This document shows positions 50,309-59,648 of a stretch of 64,000 nucleotides of DNA, one piece after another. Source of the stretch: an uncultured Oscillospiraceae bacterium (lineage in GTDB: Bacteria; Bacillota; Clostridia; Oscillospirales; Oscillospiraceae); assembly GCA_934593275.1 (NCBI GenBank), contig CAKTQE010000003.1:29439-93438 (forward strand), given 5' to 3'. Positions within the stretch are counted from its first letter, which is position 1. Every line of letters starts with the position of its first letter. The notes beneath the pieces were generated by a model. That model was not told the origin of the DNA, ran no database searches, and worked only from the letters and a program-made list of their open reading frames with translations. The position numbers and the translations under genes are program-made.

Positions 50309-51032
50309 TCAGGTCAACGGTTCCAAAAAGGACCCCAGACGCACCGCAAAAATCTGCGAATATATGTCCTATTCCGGCCGGGAGGCTTTTAAACGGCTCC
50401 GCTCCAATGTTTTGATCGGTCTGCCGGAGAAGAAAGCAAAGGGCGGCAGAATTCTGGGTATTACCAGTGCCCAGGCTTCTGAGGGCAAGAGTACCGTGAC
50501 CATCAATCTGGCCTACACCCTAGCAGAACTGGGCAACACCGTTCTGCTGGTGGACTGCGATATGCGCCGCCCTGCCATTCACGACAATGTAGGTGCCAAG
50601 CTTACCCCCGGACTCAGTGATGTGCTGCTGGGCAAGGTCAATCTGAACGATTCCGTGGTGACCTACAAAAGCACCACCGACAATACCCATTTTGACATTA
50701 TTCCCGGTGGAGACATCCCTGACCATCCCTCGGAGCTGCTGAATTCCACCCGTTTTCAGAAGCTCATTGAAGTGGTGGCCTCTGCCTATGACTATGTGAT
50801 TCTGGACCTGCCCCCTGTAGGCCCGGTGGTGGACGCGGTGGTCGTCAGCAAGGTCACCGAGGGACTGCTGGTGGTCATTCGGGAAAACCACTGCCCCCGT
50901 TTCGCCCTGGACGACTGCATGGAGCAGCTGCGTTATGCCAAGGCCAACGTTCTTGGCTTTGTACTCAATGGCTGCGTGGAAGGTGCCAGCAAGCGATATC
51001 AATACAGTCAAAAATACGCTTACCAGGCGTAA
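50286..51032 (+). CDS. CpsD/CapB-family bacterial tyrosine kinase
   Basis: A 248-residue cytoplasmic BY-kinase. Walker A is in SAQASEGKSTVTINLA, Walker A' in LLVDCDMRRPAI and Walker B in YVILDLPPVGPVVD. The C-terminal end is a tyrosine cluster (RYQYSQKYAYQA, four Tyr), the autophosphorylation tail. With the Wzz-like adaptor it regulates assembly of the polysaccharide. AAGGAGG lies 8 bases before ATG 50286. A hairpin separates it from the phosphatase gene. Confidence 0.95.
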   Translation: MPQQSVHNQVNGSKKDPRRTAKICEYMSYSGREAFKRLRSNVLIGLPEKKAKGGRILGITSAQASEGKSTVTINLAYTLAELGNTVLLVDCDMRRPAIHDNVGAKLTPGLSDVLLGKVNLNDSVVTYKSTTDNTHFDIIPGGDIPDHPSELLNSTRFQKLIEVVASAYDYVILDLPPVGPVVDAVVVSKVTEGLLVVIRENHCPRFALDDCMEQLRYAKANVLGFVLNGCVEGASKRYQYSQKYAYQA

Positions 51033-51118
51033 AAAACCGCTGCCTGAAAAAGGGCGGCCCATGGCCCCGGCAGATTTCGGAAAATGGGCTGCTTGCGCAG
51101 GCTCGGTCATAAACGGAT

Positions 51119-51144
51119 AGGACCGGCCTTGCGCCGGTCCTTTG
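51119..51144 (+). terminator. Hairpin between kinase and phosphatase genes
   Basis: AGGACCGGC pairs perfectly with GCCGGTCCT around a 5-base loop, followed by only TTTG. It may be a partial terminator that lowers downstream expression. Confidence 0.55.
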
Positions 51145-51175
51145 CCGTAAAAAACGACCCATTAGGAGAATGCCC

Positions 51176-51895
51176 ATGATCGATTACCATAGTCATATAC
51201 TCCCCCATATGGACGATGGGGCCTCTCGTACTGCGGAAAGCCTGGAAATGCTTCGGGAAAGCTACCGGCAGGGCGTTGGGGTCATGGTCTCCACCAGCCA
51301 TTTCTACGCCGATGAAGAGGACCCCAAAAGCTTTGTGAACCGCCGGAATCAGGCGTTTCTGCGGCTTCGGGACGCCATGACCCAACTGCCGGAGGCTTTT
51401 CCTTTAATCGTTCTGGGGGCGGAGGTGCTGTATTTTCCCGGTATCAGTCAGGCTGACGGCGTGGAAAAACTGACCATCGGCTGTGGCAGTACCATTCTGG
51501 TGGAGCCACCAATGGCCCCATGGTCGGATGCCATGCTGGATGAAATCGCCTGCCTGGGGGAGAATCTGGGCTGCAAGCCGGTGATCGCCCATGTGGATCG
51601 TTTTATGAAATACCTCCGGGATAAGCGTCTGATTGACCGTGTTCTGGAACGGGATATGCTGGTCCAGGTAAACGCCGGGTATTTTCTGGACCGTAAAACG
51701 ATGCGTGACGCAATCAAAAATCTGAAAAAAGGGAAAATCCATCTGATCGGCAGCGACTGCCACAATATGCTCACCCGCTACCCCAATCTGGAAGCGGCAC
51801 GGACGGTGGCCAAAAAGCACGGTGCCGAGACCCAGTTCCTGAATCTCTCTCAAAACGCGGAGCGTCTTCTGTTTCCAGACGGTATGCCCTTGTGA
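51176..51895 (+). CDS. CpsB/CapC-type PHP-domain tyrosine-protein phosphatase
   Basis: A 239-residue metal-dependent phosphatase of the PHP family. The motifs are DYHSHILPHMDDGA at the N-terminus, VVSTSHFY-like MVSTSHFYADEED, LGAEVLY, PVIAHVDRF and GSDCHNM near the C-terminus. It removes phosphate from the tyrosine tail of the kinase encoded upstream, and kinase and phosphatase cycling is needed for polymerisation. ATG 51176 is 8 bases from AGGAG; ATG 51170 is too close to it. Confidence 0.94.
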   Translation: MIDYHSHILPHMDDGASRTAESLEMLRESYRQGVGVMVSTSHFYADEEDPKSFVNRRNQAFLRLRDAMTQLPEAFPLIVLGAEVLYFPGISQADGVEKLTIGCGSTILVEPPMAPWSDAMLDEIACLGENLGCKPVIAHVDRFMKYLRDKRLIDRVLERDMLVQVNAGYFLDRKTMRDAIKNLKKGKIHLIGSDCHNMLTRYPNLEAARTVAKKHGAETQFLNLSQNAERLLFPDGMPL

Positions 51896-51939
51896 TGATT
51901 TGAATACGGGCGTTCCCCGGAAATCGTAAAATTTTAGGG

Positions 51940-51968
51940 GCGACAAATGAAGCAAGCTGTGATATAAT
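51940..51968 (+). promoter_or_regulatory. Possible promoter of the GDP-sugar genes
   Basis: An extended -10 TGATATAAT (TATAAT at 51963-51968) has only a weak GCGACA 17 bases upstream. It lies 33 bases before the gmd ATG. Confidence 0.5.
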
Positions 51969-52000
51969 AACCACAAAAAACACCGAAAGAGGTTTCTGAT

Positions 52001-53047
52001 ATGAAAAAAGCACTGATCACCGGTATCACCGGCCAGGATGGCTCCTATCTTGCGGAGTTCCTGCTGGAAAAAGGCTATGAGGTTCACGGCATCGTCCGCC
52101 GGGCCTCCATTTCCAATACCGGACGCATTGACCATATTCTGGGAAAAATCACCCTTCATGACGGGGATTTGACGGACTCCACCAGCCTCATTCGTATCCT
52201 TTCCCTGGTGCAGCCTGATGAAATCTACAATCTGGCGGCCCAGAGCCATGTACAGGTCTCCTTTGACGTGCCGGAGTATTCAGGTGACGTGGATGCTCTG
52301 GGCGTGCTGCGGATTTTGGAAGCGGCGCGCATCTGCGGCCTGACCAAGAAAAGCCGCATCTATCAGGCCTCTACCTCGGAGCTTTTCGGCAAGGTAGAGG
52401 AGGTCCCCCAGCGGGAGACCACGCCTTTCCATCCCTATTCCCCCTATGCCGTTGCCAAGCAGTACGGTTTCTGGATGATCAAGGAGTACCGGGAAGCCTA
52501 CGGCATGTTTGCCGTCAACGGCATCCTGTTTAACCACGAGTCCGAACGCCGGGGCGAGAATTTTGTCACCCGGAAAATCACCCTGGCCGCCGGACGCATT
52601 GCCGAGGGCATTCAGGACCATCTGGAACTGGGCAATATGGACTCCCTGCGGGACTGGGGCTACGCCAAGGACTATGTGGAGTGCATGTGGCTGATTTTGC
52701 AGCAGGAAAAGCCTGATGACTTTGTGATTGCCACCGGCGAGCAGCATACCGTCCGGGATTTCACGGAAAAGGCCTTTGCGGCCAATGGCATGACCATCCG
52801 CTGGGAGGGGACCGGCGTTGACGAAAAGGGCTATGACGCGGCCACGGGCAAATTGCTTGTATCCGTGAACAAGGCCTGGTTCCGGCCTACGGATGTGGAC
52901 AACCTCTGGGGCGACCCCACAAAAGCCAAAACCGTTCTGGGCTGGGATCCCCAGAAGACCAGCTATCCGGAGCTGGTCCGAATCATGGCAGAGCATGACC
53001 GCGCCCTTGCCAAGAGAGAAAAAGCCATGTTGGAGGCGGCAAAATGA
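52001..53047 (+). CDS. gmd: GDP-mannose 4,6-dehydratase
   Basis: A 348-residue SDR enzyme with the NAD motif [31 protein letters not shown], the STSELFGK active-site segment, YxxxK in [11 protein letters not shown] and [16 protein letters not shown], which is typical of Gmd. It converts GDP-mannose to GDP-4-keto-6-deoxymannose, the precursor of GDP-L-fucose. AAAGAGGTT precedes the ATG. The next gene overlaps it by 4 bases. Confidence 0.97.
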   Translation: MKKALITGITGQDGSYLAEFLLEKGYEVHGIVRRASISNTGRIDHILGKITLHDGDLTDSTSLIRILSLVQPDEIYNLAAQSHVQVSFDVPEYSGDVDALGVLRILEAARICGLTKKSRIYQASTSELFGKVEEVPQRETTPFHPYSPYAVAKQYGFWMIKEYREAYGMFAVNGILFNHESERRGENFVTRKITLAAGRIAEGIQDHLELGNMDSLRDWGYAKDYVECMWLILQQEKPDDFVIATGEQHTVRDFTEKAFAANGMTIRWEGTGVDEKGYDAATGKLLVSVNKAWFRPTDVDNLWGDPTKAKTVLGWDPQKTSYPELVRIMAEHDRALAKREKAMLEAAK

Positions 53048-53988
53048 TGGAAAAGAACGCAAAAATCTATGTTGCCGGTCACCGGGGCATGGTGGGTTCC
53101 GCCATTGTCCGGGAGCTGACCCGCCAGGGCTATACCAACCTGGTCACCCGGACCCACAAAGAACTGGATTTGACCCGTCAGGACCAGGTGGAAGCCTTTT
53201 TTGCCCAGGAAAAGCCTGAATATGTGTTTCTGGCCGCTGCCAAGGTGGGGGGCATCGTTGCCAACCAGAACGCTTTGGCGGACTTTATGTACGACAACAT
53301 GGTTTTGGAGATGAACGTCATCCATGCGGCATGGCGCAACGGCTGCAAGAAGCTGGAATTTTTGGGTTCCTCCTGCATCTACCCCCGGATGGCCCCTCAG
53401 CCTATGAAAGAGGACTGTCTGCTGACTTCCGAGCTGGAAAAAACCAATGAGGCCTACGCCCTGGCAAAAATTTCCGGGCTTAAATACTGCGAATTCTTAA
53501 ACCGGCAGTACGGCACCGATTACATTTCCGTGATGCCCACCAACCTCTACGGACCCAATGATAATTACCATCCCACCCACAGCCACGTGGTTCCCGCCCT
53601 GATCCGCCGGTTCCATGAGGCCAAGGAGGCGGGATTGCCCACGGTCACCTGCTGGGGTGACGGCAGCCCCCTGCGGGAGTTTTTGTACGTGGACGATCTG
53701 GCCAACCTCTGTGTGTTCCTGATGAATCATTATTCCGGCAATGAAACCGTCAATGCCGGTACCGGAAAAGAGTTGACCATTAAGGAGCTGACAGAGTTGG
53801 TTGCCAAGGTGGTGGGCTACGAGGGCCAGATCCTCTGGGACCCCTCCAAGCCCAACGGCACCCCCAGAAAGCTTCTGGACGTGTCCAAGGCTACGGCTCT
53901 GGGCTGGACCTACAAGACCGAGCTGGAAGACGGTCTGCGCCGTTCCTATGAAGATTTCCTCCACAACCCCATGCGGGCGGAGCGATAA
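53044..53988 (+). CDS. fcl: GDP-L-fucose synthase
   Basis: A 314-residue epimerase-reductase (WcaG/Fcl). It carries [16 protein letters not shown], the signature [16 protein letters not shown], and YxxxK in [13 protein letters not shown], followed by [18 protein letters not shown]. It completes GDP-L-fucose synthesis after Gmd. ATG 53044 overlaps the gmd stop. A fucosyltransferase is not recognised in the second locus, so the donor is probably used by a glycosyltransferase of the first locus. Confidence 0.97.
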   Translation: MMEKNAKIYVAGHRGMVGSAIVRELTRQGYTNLVTRTHKELDLTRQDQVEAFFAQEKPEYVFLAAAKVGGIVANQNALADFMYDNMVLEMNVIHAAWRNGCKKLEFLGSSCIYPRMAPQPMKEDCLLTSELEKTNEAYALAKISGLKYCEFLNRQYGTDYISVMPTNLYGPNDNYHPTHSHVVPALIRRFHEAKEAGLPTVTCWGDGSPLREFLYVDDLANLCVFLMNHYSGNETVNAGTGKELTIKELTELVAKVVGYEGQILWDPSKPNGTPRKLLDVSKATALGWTYKTELEDGLRRSYEDFLHNPMRAER

Positions 53989-53994
53989 ATAAAC

Positions 53995-54026
53995 AGGCCG
54001 AGCTTTCCATTGCCCGGCCTTTTTCC
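53995..54026 (+). terminator. Weak terminator between fcl and manC
   Basis: AGGCCG pairs with CGGCCT around a 14-base loop and is followed by five T residues. It is a short stem, probably partial. Confidence 0.5.
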
Positions 54027-54046
54027 AATACAAAGGAGTGTTTCGA

Positions 54047-55363
54047 ATGAACCTTGTTTTGCTATCCGGTGGCTCCGGCCAGCGGTTGTGGCCCCTTTCC
54101 AACGATGTCCGTTCCAAGCAGTTTATCAAAATTTTCCACCGGGCCGATGGAGAACTGGAATCCATGGTCCAGCGGGTCTACCGGCAAATCCGGGAGGTGG
54201 ACCCGGCGGCTTCTGTGACCATCGCCACCGCCAAATCCCAGGTTTCTGCCATTCACAATCAGCTGGGGGAGAATGTGGGCATCAGCGTAGAACCCTGCCG
54301 CCGGGATACCTTTCCGGCCATTGCCCTGTCCGCCGCCTATCTCCGGGATGTCCGGGGAATTTCCGAGGATGCTCCGGTGGTGGTCTGCCCGGTGGACCCC
54401 TATGTGGATAACGACTATTTTGAAGCACTGAAAGCCCTGAATGACCGGGCAGCGGTCAGCGAGGCCAACCTGGTACTCATGGGCATTGAACCCACCTATC
54501 CCAGTGAAAAGTACGGCTATATCATCCCCCAGGGGAAAGAGGCCGTCAGCAAGGTTTCCATGTTTAAGGAAAAGCCCACCCAGGATGTGGCCCGCTCCTA
54601 TATTTCCCAGGGGGCCTTGTGGAACGGCGGCGTGTTTGCGTTCCGGCTGGGCTATGTGCTGAACCGCGCCCATGAACTGCTGGATTTTGTAGACTACGAA
54701 GACCTGTTCCGGAAATACGATACCCTGAAAAAAATCAGCTTTGACTATGCGATGGTAGAGCATGAGCCGAAAATTGAGGTCATGCGTTTTTCCGGCACCT
54801 GGAAGGACTTGGGTACCTGGAATACCCTGACCGAGGCCATGGACAGCCGTGCCGTAGGCGAAGCCCTGTTTAACGAAAACTGCCACAATGTCCATGTGAT
54901 CAACGAATTGGATGTACCCATCCTCTGCATGGGCCTGAAAGACGTGGTGGTTTCCGCCAGCCCCAACGGCATTCTGGTCTCCGATAAGGAACAGTCCAGC
55001 TACATCAAGCCCTATGTCAATACCCTGGACCAGCGGGTCATGTTTGCGGATAAGAGCTGGGGTTCTTTCCGGGTCATCGATGTGGACGACAGCTCCATGA
55101 CCATCAAAGTGACCCTGAACCCAGGCCACAGCATGAACTACCACAGCCACAGCCGCCGGGACGAGGTCTGGACCGTGATCTCCGGCCGGGGCCGTACCGT
55201 GGTGGACGGCATGTCCCAGGAGGTTCAGGCAGGAGACGTGATCACCATGGCGGCGGGCTGCCGTCATACGGTGTTTGCGGAAACGGAGCTGAAGCTGATC
55301 GAGGTCCAGCTGGGTCAGGAGATCAGTGTCAGTGACAAGCAGAAATTTGAATTGGACGATTGA
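54047..55363 (+). CDS. manC: Mannose-1-phosphate guanylyltransferase with C-terminal cupin isomerase domain (ManC type)
   Basis: A 438-residue protein. The nucleotidyltransferase domain begins LLSGGSGQRLWPLSND with RSKQF, and has VCPVDPYV and FKEKPTQDVA. The C-terminal third is a cupin (NYHSHSRRDEVWTVISG, DVITMAAGCRHT) as in bifunctional mannose-6-phosphate isomerase/GDP-mannose pyrophosphorylases. It makes GDP-mannose for Gmd. AAAGGAG lies 8 bases before ATG 54047. The following manA gene starts 2 bases after its stop. Confidence 0.94.
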   Translation: MNLVLLSGGSGQRLWPLSNDVRSKQFIKIFHRADGELESMVQRVYRQIREVDPAASVTIATAKSQVSAIHNQLGENVGISVEPCRRDTFPAIALSAAYLRDVRGISEDAPVVVCPVDPYVDNDYFEALKALNDRAAVSEANLVLMGIEPTYPSEKYGYIIPQGKEAVSKVSMFKEKPTQDVARSYISQGALWNGGVFAFRLGYVLNRAHELLDFVDYEDLFRKYDTLKKISFDYAMVEHEPKIEVMRFSGTWKDLGTWNTLTEAMDSRAVGEALFNENCHNVHVINELDVPILCMGLKDVVVSASPNGILVSDKEQSSYIKPYVNTLDQRVMFADKSWGSFRVIDVDDSSMTIKVTLNPGHSMNYHSHSRRDEVWTVISGRGRTVVDGMSQEVQAGDVITMAAGCRHTVFAETELKLIEVQLGQEISVSDKQKFELDD

Positions 55364-55365
55364 CC

Positions 55366-56346
55366 ATGGGAAACAGCCCTTTTTTACTGAAACCGGCGGG
55401 AAAGGATTACCTCTGGGGAGGCAGACGGCTGAAAGATGCCTTTGAAAAGGACTTGCCCCTGACCCCTTTGGCTGAAACCTGGGAGTGTTCCACCCATCCG
55501 GACGGCCCAAGTACCGTGGCCTCCGGCCCTCAGGCAGGAAAGACGCTAAGCCAGGTTCTGCAGGAACACCCGGAATATCTGGGCCAACGCCACAAAGGCC
55601 GGGACTCCCTTCCCATTCTGGTCAAGTTCATTGATGCCAAGCAGGACTTGTCCGTCCAGGTCCACCCGGATGACCGGTACGCCCAGACCCAGGAGGGGGG
55701 CCAGCTGGGAAAAACGGAAATGTGGTACGTGCTGGATGCCGGAAAGCATACCAAGCTGGTTTACGGTCTCAAGCAGGATGCTACCCGGGAGACGGTACTC
55801 CAAGCGGCCCGGCAGGGGACTCTGATGGGGCTTTTGCAGCAGGTTCCCGTGGAAAAAGACGATGTATTTTTCCTGGAACCAGGTACCATTCACGCCCTGG
55901 GAGCCGGGGCCTTGGTGGCGGAAATTCAGGAAAGTTCCAATCTTACTTACAGGCTTTATGACTACGACCGGGTGGACAAGCAGGGGAACAAACGCCCCCT
56001 GCACCTGGAAAAGGCATTGGCAGTTGCGGACCTTCACAGCAGTGCCGCCCCCAGGCAGCCTATGCGGGTGCTGCGCTATCGCCCTGGGGTGGCCTCAGAG
56101 CTGCTGAGCCGCTGCAAATATTTTGAGGTATACCGGATGCTCTTGAACACGGAACGCCGCCAGCGGGTCACCTATCAGGCCGATGCCCTGGCTTTCCGGG
56201 TGCTGCTGTGTGTGGCAGGCTGCGGCAGCATTCGCTTTGGGCAGGAGACCCTGCTCTTTTACAAGGGGGACTGCGTATTCGTACCGGCCTCCTCCCAGTG
56301 CCTGACCCTCCACGGTCAGGCCCAGTTCCTGGACATTCGGGGATAA
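55366..56346 (+). CDS. manA: Mannose-6-phosphate isomerase, class I
   Basis: A 326-residue zinc enzyme with LKPAGKDYLWGGRRLKDAF, ETWECSTHPDGPS, the metal-binding QVHPDDRYA and KTEMWYVL, and FLEPGTIHALGAG. It turns fructose-6-phosphate into mannose-6-phosphate, the entry point of the GDP-mannose route. ATG 55366 is two bases after manC; a TTG at 55360 is less likely. ManC may have a cupin isomerase as well, so the activity could be duplicated. Confidence 0.93.
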   Translation: MGNSPFLLKPAGKDYLWGGRRLKDAFEKDLPLTPLAETWECSTHPDGPSTVASGPQAGKTLSQVLQEHPEYLGQRHKGRDSLPILVKFIDAKQDLSVQVHPDDRYAQTQEGGQLGKTEMWYVLDAGKHTKLVYGLKQDATRETVLQAARQGTLMGLLQQVPVEKDDVFFLEPGTIHALGAGALVAEIQESSNLTYRLYDYDRVDKQGNKRPLHLEKALAVADLHSSAAPRQPMRVLRYRPGVASELLSRCKYFEVYRMLLNTERRQRVTYQADALAFRVLLCVAGCGSIRFGQETLLFYKGDCVFVPASSQCLTLHGQAQFLDIRG

Positions 56347-56363
56347 AGGAAAGGAAATCACTT

Positions 56364-58037
56364 ATGAATATACAAGAGGAATACAGACGCTGGCTGGAAA
56401 AGGCCACCGAAGATGCCGACCTTCTTCCTGAGCTGCGGGCCATGGATGAAAGCCGGATGGAGGATGCTTTTTATCGGAATCTGGCTTTCGGCACCGGGGG
56501 CCTGCGGGGCGTGATCGGTGCCGGTACCAACCGGATGAACGTCTATACCGTGGCCAAGGCCACCCAGGGTCTGGCCAATTTCCTGAAAAAGCAATACGCC
56601 GCCCCCTCCGTTGCCATTGGCTATGACAGCCGTATTAAAAGTGACCTCTTTGCCCGGGTAGCGGCGGAGGTCTTCGGAGCCAACGGGGTCAAGGTGTTCC
56701 TCTGGCCCCAGCTGATGCCGGTGCCTACGGTGTCCTTTGCCACCCGGTATCTGCACACTTCCGCCGGTGTGATGATCACCGCTTCCCACAACCCGGCCAA
56801 ATACAACGGCTACAAGGTCTATGGCCCTGACGGCTGCCAGATCACCACCGCCGCTGCCGGGGAAATCCTGGGAGAAATTGAGAAGCTGGATATTTTTGAG
56901 GATGTGTCCCGGGGAGATTTTGAGGCGGCACTGCACTCCGGCACCATCGAGTATATTGCCCCCCAGGTTTATACCGCCTTTGTAGAGGCGGTAAAAGGGG
57001 AGTCGGTACTTTTTGGAGACCGGGTGAACCGGAATGTGGCCATTGTCTATACCCCCCTCAACGGCAGTGGCTTGATGCCTGTGACCAGAACTTTGGAGGA
57101 AATGGGCTACACCAATATTACCGTGGTACCGGAACAGGCCCAGCCTGACGGCCATTTCCCCACCTGCCCCTATCCCAACCCGGAGATCCGGGAAGCCATG
57201 GCCCTGGGCATGGAATACGCCAGGAAACACAATGCGGATTTGCTTCTTGCCACGGACCCGGACTGTGACCGGGTGGGCATTGCGGTGAAAGATGCCGCTG
57301 GTGATTACCGGCTCCTTTCCGGAAATCAGGTGGGGCTTCTGCTGCTGGACTATATCTGCGCCCAGCGGGTCCGGCATGGGAAAATGCCCAAAAATCCGGT
57401 TCTCGTCAAAACCATTGTAACCATGGACCTGGCCCAGCGCATTGCCGAGCATTACGGTTTGGAAACCCGCAATGTGCTGACGGGCTTTAAATTCATCGGA
57501 GAGCAGATCGGCGCACTGGAACGGCAGGGCCGGGCCGACAGCTATGTGTTCGGCTTTGAAGAAAGCTACGGCTATCTCTCCGGCACCTATGTCCGGGATA
57601 AGGACGGGGTCAACGGTGCCTATATGATTTGCGAGATGTTTAGCTTCTACGCCACCCGGGGCCTGAGCCTGCCCGAAAAGCTGGAAGAACTGTACAAAAC
57701 CTATGGCTACTGCCTCAATACCCTCCACAGCTACGAATTTGAGGGCAGTGCCGGGTTTGCCAGAATGCAGCAGATCATGGCCTCTTTCCGTGGGAACGTC
57801 CTGGCTTTCGGCGGAAAAAAGGTGAATGCCTTGCTGGACTACAGTCAGGGGCTGGACGGACTGCCCAAGTCCGATGTACTGAAATTTATGCTCCAGGACA
57901 ACTGCTCTCTGGTGGTCCGGCCCTCCGGCACAGAGCCGAAGCTAAAGGTTTATATCTCTGTCACTGCGGAAAATGAGGAACAGGCCCGTGAGATTGAACG
58001 TTCCATTTCCCGTGATACCCAGGCGTTTATGGATTGA
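56364..58037 (+). CDS. Phosphoglucomutase/phosphomannomutase (alpha-D-phosphohexomutase, PgcA-like)
   Basis: A 557-residue phosphohexomutase. The catalytic phosphoserine lies in TASHNPAKYNGYKVYGPDG, the metal loop in DPDCDRVGIAV, the sugar-binding loop in GFEESYGYLSG and the phosphate loop in VRPSGTEPKLKVY. It interconverts hexose-6- and hexose-1-phosphates and could feed both the GDP-mannose route (mannose-1-phosphate) and RmlA (glucose-1-phosphate). AAAGGAAAGGAAA precedes ATG 56364. It lies 17 bases after manA. Confidence 0.93.
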   Translation: MNIQEEYRRWLEKATEDADLLPELRAMDESRMEDAFYRNLAFGTGGLRGVIGAGTNRMNVYTVAKATQGLANFLKKQYAAPSVAIGYDSRIKSDLFARVAAEVFGANGVKVFLWPQLMPVPTVSFATRYLHTSAGVMITASHNPAKYNGYKVYGPDGCQITTAAAGEILGEIEKLDIFEDVSRGDFEAALHSGTIEYIAPQVYTAFVEAVKGESVLFGDRVNRNVAIVYTPLNGSGLMPVTRTLEEMGYTNITVVPEQAQPDGHFPTCPYPNPEIREAMALGMEYARKHNADLLLATDPDCDRVGIAVKDAAGDYRLLSGNQVGLLLLDYICAQRVRHGKMPKNPVLVKTIVTMDLAQRIAEHYGLETRNVLTGFKFIGEQIGALERQGRADSYVFGFEESYGYLSGTYVRDKDGVNGAYMICEMFSFYATRGLSLPEKLEELYKTYGYCLNTLHSYEFEGSAGFARMQQIMASFRGNVLAFGGKKVNALLDYSQGLDGLPKSDVLKFMLQDNCSLVVRPSGTEPKLKVYISVTAENEEQAREIERSISRDTQAFMD

Positions 58038-58040
58038 CCG

Positions 58041-59387
58041 ATGAAAAAAACGACAAAGAATTTGCTGTCAGCCCTGCTGATCCTCCTGGGGCTGTCATTG
58101 CTCGGAACGGCGGGATGGCTGTGGTATGACAACAATGTAGACCGCAGCGGTTGGGTTTTGGAGGACGGAGTGTACTCCTATACGGATTTCCACGGCAAGA
58201 AGATCACCGGCTGGCTGACCCTGGAGGACCGGACTTACCACTTTGATGAGGAGTATCATCTAAGCACCGGCTGGCAGCAGCTGGAAAACGGAACATGCTA
58301 TTTTGGCACCGATGGCGTTCTGCGGCTGGGTTTTGTGACCATCGATGGGAAAACCTACTATTTTGACCCCAAAACCGGGGCCATGTGTACCGGCTGGAAA
58401 ACCGTTGACGGAAAGACCTACTATTTTGACGGTTCAGGCCCCATGGTCACCGGCTGGCAGGAAATTGAAGGCAATACCTATTATTTAGGCTCCGACGGTG
58501 CCTTGGCAACCCAGTGGCTGACATTGGAAACCGGTACCTATTATCTGGGCGATGACGGCATTCCCAGAACCGGCAAGCAGCAGATGGATGACGGTCTGCG
58601 GCTGTTCAGGCCCGACGGCACCATGGTCACCGGCTGGGAGGACGAGGAAGATGGCCGTCATTACTATGACGACCAGGGCCTCATGGTCTCCGGCTGGACC
58701 GAGGTGGAGGGAAAACGCTATTTCCTCTCGGAAGAGGGGATCGTGCAGACCGGCTGGCATGAGGAGGGGGAGTACCGCTATTACCTGCAAGAGGACGGCA
58801 GCGCAGCGGTGGGACGGCTGGAATTGGAGGGGGATGTGTATTACTTCACCCCCAAGGGCATCCACGTGATTCTGGTGAACAAAAACAATCCCATTCCCAA
58901 ATACTATAAGACCGACGTGGTGGTGGTAGAGGATTACCACCGCATTCAGCGCATTGCCCTGGAGCCTCTGCGGCAAATGCTGGCAGACTGCCGGGGAACC
59001 GGCATCAAGTGCATCTTCAACAGCTCTTACCGCAGCACCAAAGAGCAGACGGACATTCTGGAGACCCGTACCGAGGAATACGCCGACACCGGCATGAGCT
59101 ATGAGGAAGCCTATAAGAAAGCCCTGGAGACCGTGGCCCTGCCCGGAACCAGCGAACACCAGCTAGGCCTGTCCTGCGATCTGGTGGGCAAGGAAGCCAA
59201 CGAGTGGCTGGCCCAGCACTGCTGGGAGTATGGCTTCATTCTCCGCTACCCCGAGGGCAAGTGGGAATACACCGGCATTATCAACGAACCCTGGCACTTC
59301 CGCTATGTAGGAAAAGAAGTGTCCATGGACATGAAAGACAGCGGCCTTTGCCTGGAAGAATACCTGGGCGCAGACCCCGTCTACTAA
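58041..59387 (+). CDS. VanY-type D-Ala-D-Ala carboxypeptidase with choline-binding-like cell-wall repeats
   Basis: A 448-residue protein. An N-terminal anchor or signal helix (about 7-29) is followed by roughly ten 20-residue aromatic repeats (about 38-285) of the GW...YYF..G type (GKTYYFDPKTGAMCTGWK). The C-terminal domain is a D,D-carboxypeptidase of the VanY family with the zinc motifs SEHQLGLSCDL and EPWHFRYVG. It would bind a wall polymer and trim peptidoglycan stems outside the cell. It is the last gene of the second polysaccharide operon, 3 bases after the mutase. Its TAA stop abuts repeat copy 3. Confidence 0.92.
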   Translation: MKKTTKNLLSALLILLGLSLLGTAGWLWYDNNVDRSGWVLEDGVYSYTDFHGKKITGWLTLEDRTYHFDEEYHLSTGWQQLENGTCYFGTDGVLRLGFVTIDGKTYYFDPKTGAMCTGWKTVDGKTYYFDGSGPMVTGWQEIEGNTYYLGSDGALATQWLTLETGTYYLGDDGIPRTGKQQMDDGLRLFRPDGTMVTGWEDEEDGRHYYDDQGLMVSGWTEVEGKRYFLSEEGIVQTGWHEEGEYRYYLQEDGSAAVGRLELEGDVYYFTPKGIHVILVNKNNPIPKYYKTDVVVVEDYHRIQRIALEPLRQMLADCRGTGIKCIFNSSYRSTKEQTDILETRTEEYADTGMSYEEAYKKALETVALPGTSEHQLGLSCDLVGKEANEWLAQHCWEYGFILRYPEGKWEYTGIINEPWHFRYVGKEVSMDMKDSGLCLEEYLGADPVY

Positions 59388-59549
59388 GGAAACTCTGAAT
59401 AAATCGTCTGCGGCTGAGCGGCGAATCTTTTGCCCCCAGACTGCAGTTTGAAAAATGGGAAATACACAAAGTATTCCCTCATTTTCCAAACCTTGTCTGG
59501 AAGCAAAATCTTTCGCCGTCAGCTCTTGCCGATTTAATCAGAGCTTCCT
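59387..59549 (-). repeat. Dispersed 163-bp inverted-end repeat, copy 3
   Basis: It has the same orientation as copy 2: GGAAACTCTGAATAAATCG at the left end and the reverse complement of GGAAGCTCTGATTAAATCG at the right end. The outermost bases differ (AGG, CCT). The A of the VanY stop codon (59387) may be its first base. It separates the stop from the terminator at 59560. Confidence 0.9.
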
Positions 59550-59559
59550 AAAAAACATC

Positions 59560-59591
59560 AGGCCGCTGCCTTGTTGTGGGCAGCGGCCTTA
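59560..59591 (+). terminator. Terminator of the second polysaccharide operon, displaced by the repeat
   Basis: AGGCCGCTGCC and GGCAGCGGCCT form a perfect 11-bp stem with an 8-base loop. The T tract is poor (TTAG). It lies 170 bases after the VanY stop because of repeat copy 3. Confidence 0.7.
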
Positions 59592-59648
59592 GATATTTTC
59601 TCCCTTGGGTTGAAGCATTTACGGTTGTACTGTCAAAGTACCCGACAT

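Noticed and set aside
51061-51120. 19-codon frame (MAPADFGKWAACAGSVING) between the kinase and phosphatase genes
   Set aside because: It has no good ribosome binding site and sits just before a hairpin; probably chance.
58150-58900. Short tandem repeats that could suggest a CRISPR-like array
   Set aside because: They are in-frame 20-residue protein repeats of the cell-wall-binding type inside the VanY gene, not DNA repeats with spacers.
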